From: Paenibacillus macerans
GTDB lineage: Bacteria > Bacillota > Bacilli > Paenibacillales > Paenibacillaceae
Reading direction: 5' to 3'
DNA: 64,000 bases
NCBI RefSeq assembly: GCF_900454495.1
Contig: NZ_UGSI01000001.1
Location: 4,156,501-4,220,500, forward strand
This document shows, piece by piece, positions 8,594 to 17,251 of the stretch. The notes under the pieces were generated by a model, which saw only the letters and a program-made list of their open reading frames with translations, had not been told where the DNA came from and did not search any database. The position numbers and the translations under genes were made by a program. Within the stretch, counting starts at the first letter, position 1. Every line of letters begins with the position of its first letter.

Positions 8594-9499
8594 ATGCCTC
8601 CGATCATCGAATTTACCGCGCCTCCCCTGCCGCATTATATCGTCAGCGGCTCTACGCTGCTGCCGGTGGGGGGCAAACATCCCAGCCGGCAAAATATCGG
8701 CGCGTTCGACCTGCTCGTCGTCGTTTCCGGCTGCCTGTACGTCGGGGAGGAGGGCAGAGATTATGAAGTCGAATCCGGCCACGCCTTGATCCTCCGTCCG
8801 GATTGCTATCATTACGCCGTGGAGGGCTGCCGGGAAGAGACGCTGCATCATTGGCTGCATTTTCAAATTCTCGGCGATTGGCGCGTCGTCGAAGAGGAGG
8901 AATACCGGCAGCAGCAGGGAAGCTATGCGGACAAGGAAACGCCGGGGCCGCCGGCTTTACGCCCTTTCTCCGTGGCGCCTTATACGGTTCCGCTCCCCCA
9001 GTTCATGAAGCTCGCTCAACCGCAAAAGCTGGCCGCCGCGATCGGCGAGTTGACGGAGATGAACCGGAGCATCCATATAAGCGGCGTCCGGCTCAGGCAG
9101 CAGGCCTTGTTTCAGGAGGTTATCGTCCAGCTTTCCGCCTCCGCCGGCGGAGACGCGCCGTCCCCGCAATCGGTTTGCGCGGATGCGGCCGCCTCCTACC
9201 TGCGCAAGCATTACCGCGAGCCCTTTTCCGCGACAAAGCTGGGCGAAAGCATCAACTTCCATCCCGTCTATATCGCCCGCTGCATGCAAAAGGTGTTCGG
9301 CTGCCCGCCGGCCGTATATTTGCTGCGCCTGCGCATCCAGCAGTCCAAGCTGCTGCTGCTGCAAACGGACCTGACCGTGGAGCGGATCGCCGAGCAGGTT
9401 GGCTTCAACACGGCCTCCTATTTCACCGCCTGCTTCACGAAAATGGAAGGCCTGTCGCCGCGAAAATACCGGCAGCGCTTCTTTTGGAACAAGCATTAG
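8594..9499 (+). CDS. AraC family transcriptional regulator
   Basis: A 301-residue regulator with an N-terminal cupin-like sensor (about residues 15-110, including ALILRPDCYHYAVEG) and a C-terminal pair of helix-turn-helix motifs (about residues 195-298). The second HTH contains the family signature VERIAEQVGFNTASYFTACFTKMEGLSPRKYRQ. Sugar binding is common in this domain arrangement, but no ligand can be read here. ATG at 8594 follows GAGGAG with good spacing. It is divergent from the MATE gene and probably regulates it. A four-unit repeat element fills the spacer after its stop codon. Confidence 0.9.
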   Translation: MPPIIEFTAPPLPHYIVSGSTLLPVGGKHPSRQNIGAFDLLVVVSGCLYVGEEGRDYEVESGHALILRPDCYHYAVEGCREETLHHWLHFQILGDWRVVEEEEYRQQQGSYADKETPGPPALRPFSVAPYTVPLPQFMKLAQPQKLAAAIGELTEMNRSIHISGVRLRQQALFQEVIVQLSASAGGDAPSPQSVCADAAASYLRKHYREPFSATKLGESINFHPVYIARCMQKVFGCPPAVYLLRLRIQQSKLLLLQTDLTVERIAEQVGFNTASYFTACFTKMEGLSPRKYRQRFFWNKH

Positions 9500-9537
9500 C
9501 TGACGGTTTTAAAACTCAAGCGAAAACATAAAGGGAA

Positions 9538-9735
9538 AAAATGTCGCTATTTCGACGGTATCACCCATTTTTAGATAAATAGAGGAGTTTAATGGCGCTG
9601 TTTTCTCAAGCCGCAGGGAGATGGCTGCTTTTTTCACTGTTCATTGGAAAATAAGGCCAAAAGATTCCGCTAAGTGCAATGAACACGCTTCATTCCGGAA
9701 AATAAGACTATAAAGTTCCGCTATTTTATGAGGGG
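9538..9735 (-). repeat. Four-unit palindromic intergenic element (E2, inverted copy of the E3/E6 family)
   Basis: Read on the minus strand this is clearly homologous to the elements at 21830 and 47835. Unit cores around CGCTA lie near 9544, 9594, 9667 and 9718, giving spacings of 50, 73 and 51. It lies between convergent genes (AraC regulator and NAGPA-domain gene). Confidence 0.7.
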
Positions 9736-9751
9736 GGCTTCTCTCTAAGAC

Positions 9752-9795
9752 AAAAAAAGGCCGCCCAACAGCAGATTTGTCTGCTTGGACAGCCT
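9752..9795 (-). terminator. Rho-independent terminator of the NAGPA-domain gene
   Basis: On the minus strand an imperfect stem (AGGCTGTCCAAGCAG with CTGCTGTTGGGCGGCCT) is followed by seven T residues, 13 bases after the stop codon. Confidence 0.85.
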
Positions 9796-9807
9796 AGACG
9801 CCGGATT

Positions 9808-10944
9808 TTATTTTTTGCCCGGGTCGATATCCTGCGGCCGCAGCCCTTCCCAAATATTGGGGATGTCGGCCTGTTCCGGGTGCTCGAAGACGAGAAAGGC
9901 GGTAGGGAGATACCGTTCCCCGTATTCCGAGGACGGCTTGTTGACGATTTCCCCGCCTTCTTTCACCAACACGGTGGACGACCCGCCGTCCAGATTGGCG
10001 GCGATGACCGCGCCGTGCTCCAGCATGACCTGCTGCACGTCGTACAAGCTTGCACCGATGCTGTAGCCCGGCTGGCGCCCGTCGATCACGACGAACAGTA
10101 TCGCCCCGTCTTCCCTTTGCCCCATCGCCGTTCGCGGTGCGATGCCCCAGCCTTCTTTTTGATTGCGGATCTGTCCCTTGCCGTTGACGATGATCCGCGG
10201 CTGGAACGTGACGGCTTCCTGAATCCCAAGCTCTTCCAACTCTTTCAGTGTATATTTTCCGGCGATCATCTTCCCCTGCTTGTCCAGCCCCACCACCTGG
10301 GTGGACGTTTTGGAGCCGAGGCCGTTGTAATAAATCTTGCCTTGCGAAATCACGACCCCGATCGGCTTAAAGCCGTTGCCTTTCCAATTCGGGTCGGCAA
10401 ATCCCCCGCCATTGACGCCGGCGACGGCTCCGGTCCGCTGCACCATGCTGGAGACCTTCTCGCCTTTGCCGCGTTTGGCCGGAACGCCAAGCCGGATTTT
10501 CGTCGGATCGTTGACGGTCAAGACGTATCCGTGATAGCCGCTGCCTGAAACCTCTTCGATTTCGACAAGCGGTTTTTCTTCTTTGGTTTCTTCCTGCTGC
10601 GGGGCTGCGATCGTATGGGTATCCTTCTCTTCGCCCATCTGCTCAAACTGGGCCTGATAGGCGGCCACCCGCTTGTCCAGCTCCGCTTGCCCGATAATGT
10701 ATTTGGCCCAATGGCGGTGCTGCGTCGTAATCAAGGTATCGGCCATAAGGAACCGGACGTTATTGCCGGAAGGCGTAAAGAACAGCCATATCATGGCCGC
10801 CATTCCGATCCATAACATCACCAGAAACGTTAAAGAGGAAAAATAGATAAAGCCGCGTTTTCGTCTTTTTGGCGTTTTCTTGCGTTTTTGGCCCCGTTTC
10901 CCCCGTTTAACCGAGGTCCGGCTGGGCAAAGATGCTGTGGGCAT
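9808..10944 (-). CDS. Membrane-anchored phosphodiester glycosidase family protein (NAGPA domain)
   Basis: A 378-residue protein with a very basic N-terminus (about residues 12-30), one transmembrane helix at about 32-54 and an extracytoplasmic NAGPA/DUF2233 domain from about residue 150. Domain hallmarks are GVNGGGF, the PRTAMG segment, VIDGRQPGYS and ANLDGGSSTV near the C-terminus. The named family member uncovers mannose-6-phosphate by cleaving GlcNAc-phosphodiesters; bacterial relatives are linked to cell-envelope or exopolysaccharide phosphodiesters. The start has AAGGGGAA upstream. The gene is monocistronic. The true substrate is unknown; wall teichoic acid or a capsule phosphodiester is only a guess. 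Confidence 0.85.
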   Translation of the reverse strand: MPTASLPSRTSVKRGKRGQKRKKTPKRRKRGFIYFSSLTFLVMLWIGMAAMIWLFFTPSGNNVRFLMADTLITTQHRHWAKYIIGQAELDKRVAAYQAQFEQMGEEKDTHTIAAPQQEETKEEKPLVEIEEVSGSGYHGYVLTVNDPTKIRLGVPAKRGKGEKVSSMVQRTGAVAGVNGGGFADPNWKGNGFKPIGVVISQGKIYYNGLGSKTSTQVVGLDKQGKMIAGKYTLKELEELGIQEAVTFQPRIIVNGKGQIRNQKEGWGIAPRTAMGQREDGAILFVVIDGRQPGYSIGASLYDVQQVMLEHGAVIAANLDGGSSTVLVKEGGEIVNKPSSEYGERYLPTAFLVFEHPEQADIPNIWEGLRPQDIDPGKK

Positions 10945-11089
10945 GTCGATTTTCCCCTTACCTTGTCTATGATCGAATGATGCTAATATAACGAATTCTC
11001 CGGGATGAAAGTTTCAGTAACCTCATAATTGCCACGCTTTTGTCCCGTTCTTAGCACGATTCCATCCTAATTATAGGAGGTAGAAACGC

Positions 11090-11116
11090 ATGTCCGCAAT
11101 CCAATTCGCAAGTTAG
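11090..11116 (+). other. Micro-ORF with a strong Shine-Dalgarno
   Basis: AGGAGG lies seven to eight bases before an ATG that opens an eight-codon frame (MSAIQFAS, stop TAG). A small hairpin GTTGCC/GGCAAC with six T residues follows at 11138-11160 on the same strand, overlapping the end of the convergent binding-protein gene. It may be a leader peptide remnant or chance; no gene follows on this strand for it to regulate. Confidence 0.25.
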
Positions 11117-11158
11117 CCTGGGCGGCCCTGCCGCACGTTGCCCGATGGCAACACTTTT

Positions 11159-12427
11159 TTACTTCCGGGCGGCGACCTTATCCCACTCCGTGTCCAGCTG
11201 ATTCAAATAGGCAGCGGCATCCTTCTTTTGCAAGAACCCCTGAATCAGAGAGTCTAGCTTCATGGCCCCCGGAATGTAATGGTCCGCGAAGTCGGAAATT
11301 TGCCCGGCCGTGAACGCTTCCTTGAAGCCGTCCATGACCGGATCGTCCTGCGTAACCCCGGTGATCGCCGGGAACGCCTTCTGTTCGTCGATATATTGCT
11401 TCACATTATCGGGCTGCAGCAAAAATTGAACGAATTTCATCGCTTCTTCGGGATGCTTCGTATTTTTCGATACCGTCAGCAGCGTGTCCACCCCGGAAAT
11501 CACTTTGTTTTGCGCCGGATCATTGGTCGCCGGGAGCGGGAACACGCCGAGTTCGATCGACGGGTTGGCCTTCTGAATTTCCGGTATCGCCCATACCCCT
11601 TGCAGATACATCGCGGATTCGCCTTTGGCGAAAGCGGTGTTGCCGTCATTGTAACCTTTGCCGAAAATATCCTTCTGCCCGTAATCGAGCAGCTTCAGCT
11701 GCTTCTCGGCCACTTCTTTTAACGTATCCGCGAACTTCACCGTACCTTCCTGGCGCTGCTTGAAAATATCGGTGCCGGCGATGCTTGGCTCAAGGGCGTT
11801 GAACGGCACCAGCGTGGTCCAGGAATCTTTATACGTGAGATAAAAAGCGTTTTTCCCTTCCGCTTTGAATTTCTCGGCCACGGCGATGAATTCGTCCCAG
11901 GTTTTCGGCACTTCGACGCCGGCTTCCTTGAAGATCGCTTTATTGTAAATCACGCCGCTGGCGTTGGCGGAGAACGGAAGCCCGTTCAGCTCCGCGGAGC
12001 CCGTCAGGTCGTTCAGCATTTTAATATAGGCCGGTTGAATCGTCTGGACGAGCGGATTGTCCGTGAAATCCTTGAACATGCCGCCGGCGGCCAGCGTCTT
12101 GAACGTGTCGGTGGCCCCGAGCCCTACGACGTCCGGAATGTCCTTTTTCGCCGCGCGGGTTTTCAGCACGGTTTCGGCGTCAGGCGGATTAACTTGGGTC
12201 ACCTTGATGTCCGGATTGGCTTCGTTAAACTTGGCGATGAGCTTGTCGAACGTCGCTTTGGCTTCCGTTTTGTTCTGGAAAAATTCGATTTCGACCTTCT
12301 TGCCGGAGGAACCGCCAGAGGTTTGGCCCGCTGCCGCTCCCGTGCCGTTTCCGGAACCATTGCCGCAGGCGCCAAGCAGGGACACTGCCAGCAGGCCAGT
12401 CAATACGGGTGCTATTATTTTCTTCAT
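11159..12427 (-). CDS. Sugar ABC transporter substrate-binding lipoprotein
   Basis: A 422-residue family 1 solute-binding protein. The signal peptide ends in a lipobox (LLGAC, Cys at residue 21) followed by a Gly/Ser linker, so it is lipid-anchored outside the membrane. It is likely to capture maltodextrin or isomalto-oligosaccharide for the permeases encoded at 13824-15511. Gene order is unusual: it is transcribed away from its permeases, back to back with the lacI-type gene. Its promoter (12569-12597) carries a LacI operator right after the -10 box and a second operator lies near the ribosome binding site. Ligand identity is inferred from the neighbouring glucosidase. Confidence 0.88.
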   Translation of the reverse strand: MKKIIAPVLTGLLAVSLLGACGNGSGNGTGAAAGQTSGGSSGKKVEIEFFQNKTEAKATFDKLIAKFNEANPDIKVTQVNPPDAETVLKTRAAKKDIPDVVGLGATDTFKTLAAGGMFKDFTDNPLVQTIQPAYIKMLNDLTGSAELNGLPFSANASGVIYNKAIFKEAGVEVPKTWDEFIAVAEKFKAEGKNAFYLTYKDSWTTLVPFNALEPSIAGTDIFKQRQEGTVKFADTLKEVAEKQLKLLDYGQKDIFGKGYNDGNTAFAKGESAMYLQGVWAIPEIQKANPSIELGVFPLPATNDPAQNKVISGVDTLLTVSKNTKHPEEAMKFVQFLLQPDNVKQYIDEQKAFPAITGVTQDDPVMDGFKEAFTAGQISDFADHYIPGAMKLDSLIQGFLQKKDAAAYLNQLDTEWDKVAARK

Positions 12428-12462
12428 CGTCTTAAATCCCCCTGATCAAATTGGAATGAGAA

Positions 12463-12478
12463 ACGTAAACGTTTACGT
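12463..12478. promoter_or_regulatory. LacI-type operator O1
   Basis: Perfect palindrome ACGTAAACGTTTACGT, 36 bases before the binding-protein start codon. It is identical to the site at 13768-13783. Confidence 0.75.
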
Positions 12479-12550
12479 AAATGGCCCCGCTTTCGGGCGT
12501 CGCTCGCCCATTTTAGCCGATTCCTGATGTCCAAAAAAACAAGACGCATT

Positions 12551-12597
12551 ACGTAAACGCTTACCCCAAATATATAACCGCGATTTTTGTTTGTCAA
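12551..12597 (-). promoter_or_regulatory. Promoter of the binding-protein gene with LacI operator O2
   Basis: On the minus strand TTGACA (12597-12592), 17 bases, TATATT (12574-12569), then operator GGGTAAGCGTTTACGT (12566-12551) covering the start site. Binding there would block initiation. Confidence 0.8.
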
Positions 12598-12639
12598 TGC
12601 CCTTTGGGAAAGCCCCTTCTCACCATGAAAAAAACAAAG

Positions 12640-12686
12640 TTGACAAAATAAAAGGCGCGTTCTAAGATTTGGGTAAGCGTTTACGT
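12640..12686 (+). promoter_or_regulatory. Promoter of the lacI-type gene with operator O3
   Basis: TTGACA (12640-12645), 17 bases, TAAGAT (12663-12668), then operator GGGTAAGCGTTTACGT (12671-12686). It is a mirror image of the binding-protein promoter, so the repressor probably controls itself as well. Confidence 0.8.
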
Positions 12687-12744
12687 TGGATGCCGCTCGT
12701 TCCTGCGTAAGCAAAATTTTTTGCAGACGGGACTGGTAAAGAAA

Positions 12745-13749
12745 ATGAACCCAACCATCAAGGACGTGGCCAATAAAGCCAATGTCTCTATCGCGACTGT
12801 GTCGCGGGTGCTCAACAACCTGCCCGGATACTCGGAAAAGACGAAAGATAAGGTGTTTAAAGCCATCGAAGAAATCGGGTATCAGCCCAATGCGATCGCC
12901 CGCGGTCTGATCAATAAACGGACCCATACGATCGGCGTCATGTTTCCCACCGTGTCCAGTCTCTTCTCTTCGGAAATTCTCCGCGGGGTGGAAGACTACG
13001 CCCAGGACAACGGCTACAGCGTTGTGGTGTGCAATACCGATTCCGACGGGAAGCGGACGCTCAAATATTTGCAGGTGCTGCGGGAGAAGCAGGTTGACGG
13101 CGTGATTTTTTCAAGCGAAGTGTTGAAGAAGGAGTACTATCAGGCATTAAAGAAAATGCAAATTCCGTTCGTGCTGGTCTCGACGGAGTCGAATTACAAG
13201 AACGTACCGTACGTAAAGGTCGACGATTTTAAGGCCGCTTTTGACGCCGTCCAGTATCTGATCCGGATCGGCCACCGAAAAATCGCCTTGATCGGCGGGA
13301 CGAAACATGACAAAATCGCCGGGGTCACAAGAATCGAAGGTTACAAGAAGGCGTTGGAAACGCACGGCATACCTGTTGACCCCGCTTATATCGCTTACGG
13401 GGACTTCTTGTTTGAGCGAGGCTGCGAAGCGATGGAAAGCTTGTTGCGGAAGGCTCCGGATATGACCGCGGTGTTCGCGGCCAGCGACGAGATGGCCATC
13501 GCCGCCCTATCCGTGGCCGCCAAGCATGGGATCAAGGTTCCGGAGGACCTGTCGATTATAGGGTATGACGATCTCAAGCTGGCCCAAATGGTGGTTCCTC
13601 CTTTGACCACCGTCCGCCAGCCGCTGTATGACATGGGGAATCTGGCATCCCAGAAGCTGATCCGCATGATCAAAACCGGCGAAGCCGAAAGCAGCCGGAT
13701 TATGGCCCATTCGATCGTGGAAAGACAGACGGTAAAACCCTATGCCTGA
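12745..13749 (+). CDS. LacI family transcriptional regulator of the alpha-glucoside locus
   Basis: A 334-residue repressor with an N-terminal LacI helix-turn-helix (TIKDVANKANVSIATVSRVL, residues 3-22) and hinge helix, then a periplasmic-binding-protein-like sugar sensor. The LacI-family C-terminal block DLSIIGYDDLKLAQMVVPPLTTVRQP is present. ATG at 12745 is chosen since the product then begins in the usual family way; the ribosome binding site is weak. Four near-identical operators surround it, two of them on promoters, which points to local autoregulation and control of both arms of the locus. The inducer is probably a malto- or isomalto-oligosaccharide. Confidence 0.9.
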   Translation: MNPTIKDVANKANVSIATVSRVLNNLPGYSEKTKDKVFKAIEEIGYQPNAIARGLINKRTHTIGVMFPTVSSLFSSEILRGVEDYAQDNGYSVVVCNTDSDGKRTLKYLQVLREKQVDGVIFSSEVLKKEYYQALKKMQIPFVLVSTESNYKNVPYVKVDDFKAAFDAVQYLIRIGHRKIALIGGTKHDKIAGVTRIEGYKKALETHGIPVDPAYIAYGDFLFERGCEAMESLLRKAPDMTAVFAASDEMAIAALSVAAKHGIKVPEDLSIIGYDDLKLAQMVVPPLTTVRQPLYDMGNLASQKLIRMIKTGEAESSRIMAHSIVERQTVKPYA

Positions 13750-13767
13750 TGTCTTTTTTCCCACAAT

Positions 13768-13783
13768 ACGTAAACGTTTACGT
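13768..13783. promoter_or_regulatory. LacI-type operator O4
   Basis: Perfect palindrome ACGTAAACGTTTACGT between the regulator stop codon and the first permease gene. It suggests separate control, or a roadblock, for the permease-glucosidase segment. Confidence 0.7.
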
Positions 13784-13823
13784 TCGGTTGTCACACTTCA
13801 TTCCGTTTTAAGGAGGATCATCC

Positions 13824-14693
13824 ATGACCAAGCGCCGCACGGCCTTTTATTTGATGACTTTGCCCGCTTTGCTGCTGTTTTTCGCCTTTCACACCTATCC
13901 GGCCCTGCAGGGGATATTTTACGCCTTTACGAACTGGGACGGCTTCAGCGACGGTTATGAGTTCGTCGGGCTGAAAAATTTTATCAACGTATTCAAAGAC
14001 TCCAATGTGCTCGAATCGTATATCTTCACATTCAAGTACGCGATCGCTGCGACGATTCTCATCAATGTCATCAGCCTGGTGATCGCGCTTGGGCTAAATT
14101 CGAAAATCAAAGCGAAAAACTTCTTCCGCGCCGTTTATTTCCTGCCGAACGTGCTGGGCGTTTTGATTATCGGCTACATTTTCAATTACCTGTTTTCCAA
14201 CGCCTTTCCCGTTTGGGGCGAAAAGCTGGGCAGCGAATTTTTCTCGACCAACCTGCTCGGGAACGCCGACTGGGCTTGGGCCGGCATCGTCATCGTCGGC
14301 GTCTGGCAGTCCATCGCCTACAATACGATCCTCTACCTGGCCGGGCTCCAGACCATCCCAAACGATCTTTACGAAGCCTCGAGCCTGGACGGCGCGTCCA
14401 AATGGAAAGAGTTCTGGAAGATCACGTTCCCGATGCTCGCTTCGTTTTTTACCATCAACATGGTTTTGGCCATGAAGGGCGGGCTCATGGTGTTTGACCA
14501 GATCATCGCGCTGACCGGAGGCGGCCCGGGCACGTCCACGCGCTCGATCGCGCTGCTGATTTACCAAGGCGGGTTTACCGGCGGCGAATTCGCTTACCAG
14601 TCGGCCAACGCGGTCATTTATTTTATCGTCATCGTGGCGATTTCCCTGTTCCAAATCAAAGTTCTGCAAAGACGGGAGTTGGATCAACTATGA
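13824..14693 (+). CDS. Sugar ABC transporter permease, MalF/UgpA type
   Basis: A 289-residue inner-membrane subunit with six predicted helices. The EAA loop that docks the ATPase is seen in EASSLDGASKWKEFWKITFP near residue 190. AAGGAGG precedes the ATG at good distance, and its last four bases overlap the next permease gene (ATGA), so the two are translationally coupled. No ATPase gene is present in this locus. Related CUT1 systems in Bacillota share one MsmX-type ATPase encoded elsewhere, and that is the likely case here. Confidence 0.92.
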   Translation: MTKRRTAFYLMTLPALLLFFAFHTYPALQGIFYAFTNWDGFSDGYEFVGLKNFINVFKDSNVLESYIFTFKYAIAATILINVISLVIALGLNSKIKAKNFFRAVYFLPNVLGVLIIGYIFNYLFSNAFPVWGEKLGSEFFSTNLLGNADWAWAGIVIVGVWQSIAYNTILYLAGLQTIPNDLYEASSLDGASKWKEFWKITFPMLASFFTINMVLAMKGGLMVFDQIIALTGGGPGTSTRSIALLIYQGGFTGGEFAYQSANAVIYFIVIVAISLFQIKVLQRRELDQL

Positions 14694-15511
14694 GAAAACC
14701 TACAAACTGGCCGGCTACGGTTCTCATTGCCCTGGGCTCGCTGTTTATTCTGTTCCCGCTTTATATGACGGTAAGCATCGCGCTCAAAAATCCGGAGGAA
14801 ATGGCGAAGTCGATCTTCTCGCCGCCTACGGGACTGCACTTCAGCAACTTTGCGCGGGCCATCGAAGCGACCGGTTTTTTTCACGCGTTGGCCAATAGCG
14901 CCGTCATTACCGTCGTATCCGTCGTTTGCATCCTGCTAACCAATTCACTGGTTTCTTATGCGATTGCGCGGAATATGAACCGCCGTTTTTTCAAGCTGCT
15001 GTATCTGTACTTTGTCAGCGCGATGTTCATCCCGTTTCAGATCATCATGCTGCCTGTCGTCAAAGTGACGACCGATCTGGGCATGAACAACATTCCGGGC
15101 CTCATCATGCTGTACATCGTTTACGGCCTGCCGTTTAACGTGTTCGTCTACGTCGGATACATCCGGTCCGTGCCGATTGAACTGGAAGAAGCGGCCAGAG
15201 TCGACGGGACCTCGACGTGGGGAACGTTCTGGCGGATTATCTTCCCGCTGCTCGCGCCGATCAGCGCGACCGTGGTGATTTTGTCCAGCTTGTCGACATG
15301 GAACGACTTCCTGCTGCCGCTGATCCTGCTGGCCGAACCGACGCAATATACGCTGCCGCTGGTGCAGTACGTCTTCCAGGGGCAGTTCAGCACGGACTAC
15401 AACCTGGCGTTCGCCTCCTATCTGCTGGCCCTGCTGCCGATGGTTGTCGTTTACCTGTTTCTGCAAAAATGGATCATCAACGGCATTACGCAAGGCGCGG
15501 TCAAAGCTTAG
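14690..15511 (+). CDS. Sugar ABC transporter permease, MalG/UgpE type
   Basis: A 273-residue partner of the preceding permease with six predicted helices. Its EAA loop reads EEAARVDGTSTWGTFWRIIFP, and the C-terminus ends in the family pattern QKWIINGITQGAVKA. It starts within the stop codon of the upstream gene. Together the two form the channel of a carbohydrate uptake (CUT1) transporter fed by the lipoprotein encoded at 11159. The oligo-1,6-glucosidase gene follows after 51 bases. Confidence 0.92.
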   Translation: MRKPTNWPATVLIALGSLFILFPLYMTVSIALKNPEEMAKSIFSPPTGLHFSNFARAIEATGFFHALANSAVITVVSVVCILLTNSLVSYAIARNMNRRFFKLLYLYFVSAMFIPFQIIMLPVVKVTTDLGMNNIPGLIMLYIVYGLPFNVFVYVGYIRSVPIELEEAARVDGTSTWGTFWRIIFPLLAPISATVVILSSLSTWNDFLLPLILLAEPTQYTLPLVQYVFQGQFSTDYNLAFASYLLALLPMVVVYLFLQKWIINGITQGAVKA

Positions 15512-15562
15512 GCTGCAGTTTAACCGGTTGCAAACTCAACTAAATATAGAGGAGAGCTCATC

Positions 15563-17251
15563 ATGCAAAAAAAATGGTGGAAAGAAAGCGTAGTGTATCA
15601 AATTTACCCCCGCAGTTTTATGGACAGCAACGGCGACGGCATCGGGGATCTGCAAGGCATCGTGTCCAAACTCGATTACCTTAAGACGCTTGGCGTCGAT
15701 GTGGTCTGGTTATGCCCCGTTTACCGGTCGCCCAATGATGACAACGGCTACGACATCAGCGATTACCGGGAAATCATGGCCGAATTCGGCACGCTCGCCG
15801 ATTGGCGGGAGCTGCTGGACGGCCTGCACGCGCGGGGCATGAAGCTGATCATGGATTTGGTCGTAAACCATACTTCCGACGAACATGCCTGGTTTGCCGA
15901 ATCCCGCAAATCGCCGGACAATCCGTACCGGGATTACTACATCTGGCGCCCGGGCAAGGACGGACGGGAACCAAACGACTGGAGTTCTTTTTTCGGCGGG
16001 CCGGCATGGGAGTATGACGAGGCGACCGATGAATATTTCCTGCACCTGTTCTCCCGCAAGCAGCCCGACCTGAACTGGGATAACGGGGTGGTCCGCCGCG
16101 AAGTCTACGAGATGATGACCTGGTGGCTGGATCAGGGGATCGACGGCTTCCGGATGGACGTGATCAACCTGATTTCCAAAGTTCCGGAACTGCCGGATGC
16201 GGGGACGGACGTACGGGACGGCAGCTATCATTTTGGCGGAAAATATTTTGTCAACGGCCCGCGGGTCCATGAATATCTGCAGGAAATGAACCGGGAAGTG
16301 CTGTCGAAATACGATGTGATGACCGTCGGCGAGGCGATCGGCGCCAGCCCCGAGGATGCGCTGCATTATGTCGGCGAGGACCGCAGCGAGCTCAATATGA
16401 TTTTCCATTTTGAGCTGATGGATGTCGATTCCGGTCCCGGCGGCAAATGGGACGTCAAACCCTGGAGGCTTGCCGATATCAAAGCGAACATTACCAAATG
16501 GCAAACTTCGCTGAACGGAAAAGGCTGGAACAGCCTGTACCTGAACAATCACGACCAGCCGCGGTTGCTCTCCCGGTTCGGCGACGAAACCCGCTATCCC
16601 AAAGAATCAGGGAAAATGCTGGCCACGCTCCTTCATACGCTCCAGGGTACGCCATACATTTACCAAGGCGAAGAAATCGGCATGACCAACGTGAAATTCG
16701 CTTCGATCGGCGAATACAAGGACATCGAGACGATCAACATGTACAGGGAATATAAAGCCTTGGGGCATCCGGAAGAAAAGATCATGAACTCCATTTACGT
16801 TAAAGGACGGGACAATGCGCGCACGCCGATGCAGTGGAACGCGGAAGCGCAGGCCGGTTTTACGACGGGAACGCCCTGGATCGCCGTCAACCCGAATTAC
16901 AAGGAGATCAACGTGGAGGCGGCCTTGGCGGATCCGGATTCCCTTTTCCACTATTACCGCCGTCTCATCGAATTGCGCAAACAGCACGAAATCATCGTTT
17001 ACGGCGATTACTCCTTGGTTGCGGAAGATGACGACCGGGTATTCGCCTACGTGCGTGCGTTCGGAAACGAGCGGCTGCTCGTCATCCTGAATTTCTTCGG
17101 CGAAGAGACCAGCTTTGCCCTCCCCGCCGAGGTTGCCGCAGCGGACGCGGAGCTGCTCATCGGCAATTATGCGCGCGAGCCGCTGCCGGATCAGGGACTA
17201 TTGACGCTGCGGCCTTACGAAGCCCGGGTGTACAAGTATACAGTGTCTTAA
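15563..17251 (+). CDS. malL: Oligo-1,6-glucosidase (GH13 alpha-glucosidase)
   Basis: A 562-residue cytoplasmic GH13 enzyme that releases glucose from the non-reducing end of isomalto- or malto-oligosaccharides. The catalytic set is Asp199 (GFRMDVIN), Glu257 (VGEAIG) and Asp331 (NNHDQPR). Val200 after the nucleophile is the residue associated with alpha-1,6 preference in this family. The N-terminal YQIYPRSFMDSNGDGIGD calcium/substrate loop and the length match B. cereus/B. subtilis oligo-1,6-glucosidase. It is the last gene of the permease operon. Its stop overlaps the convergent SDR gene by four bases, with no terminator between them. Confidence 0.93.
   Translation: MQKKWWKESVVYQIYPRSFMDSNGDGIGDLQGIVSKLDYLKTLGVDVVWLCPVYRSPNDDNGYDISDYREIMAEFGTLADWRELLDGLHARGMKLIMDLVVNHTSDEHAWFAESRKSPDNPYRDYYIWRPGKDGREPNDWSSFFGGPAWEYDEATDEYFLHLFSRKQPDLNWDNGVVRREVYEMMTWWLDQGIDGFRMDVINLISKVPELPDAGTDVRDGSYHFGGKYFVNGPRVHEYLQEMNREVLSKYDVMTVGEAIGASPEDALHYVGEDRSELNMIFHFELMDVDSGPGGKWDVKPWRLADIKANITKWQTSLNGKGWNSLYLNNHDQPRLLSRFGDETRYPKESGKMLATLLHTLQGTPYIYQGEEIGMTNVKFASIGEYKDIETINMYREYKALGHPEEKIMNSIYVKGRDNARTPMQWNAEAQAGFTTGTPWIAVNPNYKEINVEAALADPDSLFHYYRRLIELRKQHEIIVYGDYSLVAEDDDRVFAYVRAFGNERLLVILNFFGEETSFALPAEVAAADAELLIGNYAREPLPDQGLLTLRPYEARVYKYTVS

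Noticed and set aside
13824..17251. Missing ABC ATPase as a sign of a broken transporter
   Set aside because: CUT1 sugar importers of Bacillota commonly use a shared MsmX-type ATPase encoded elsewhere.
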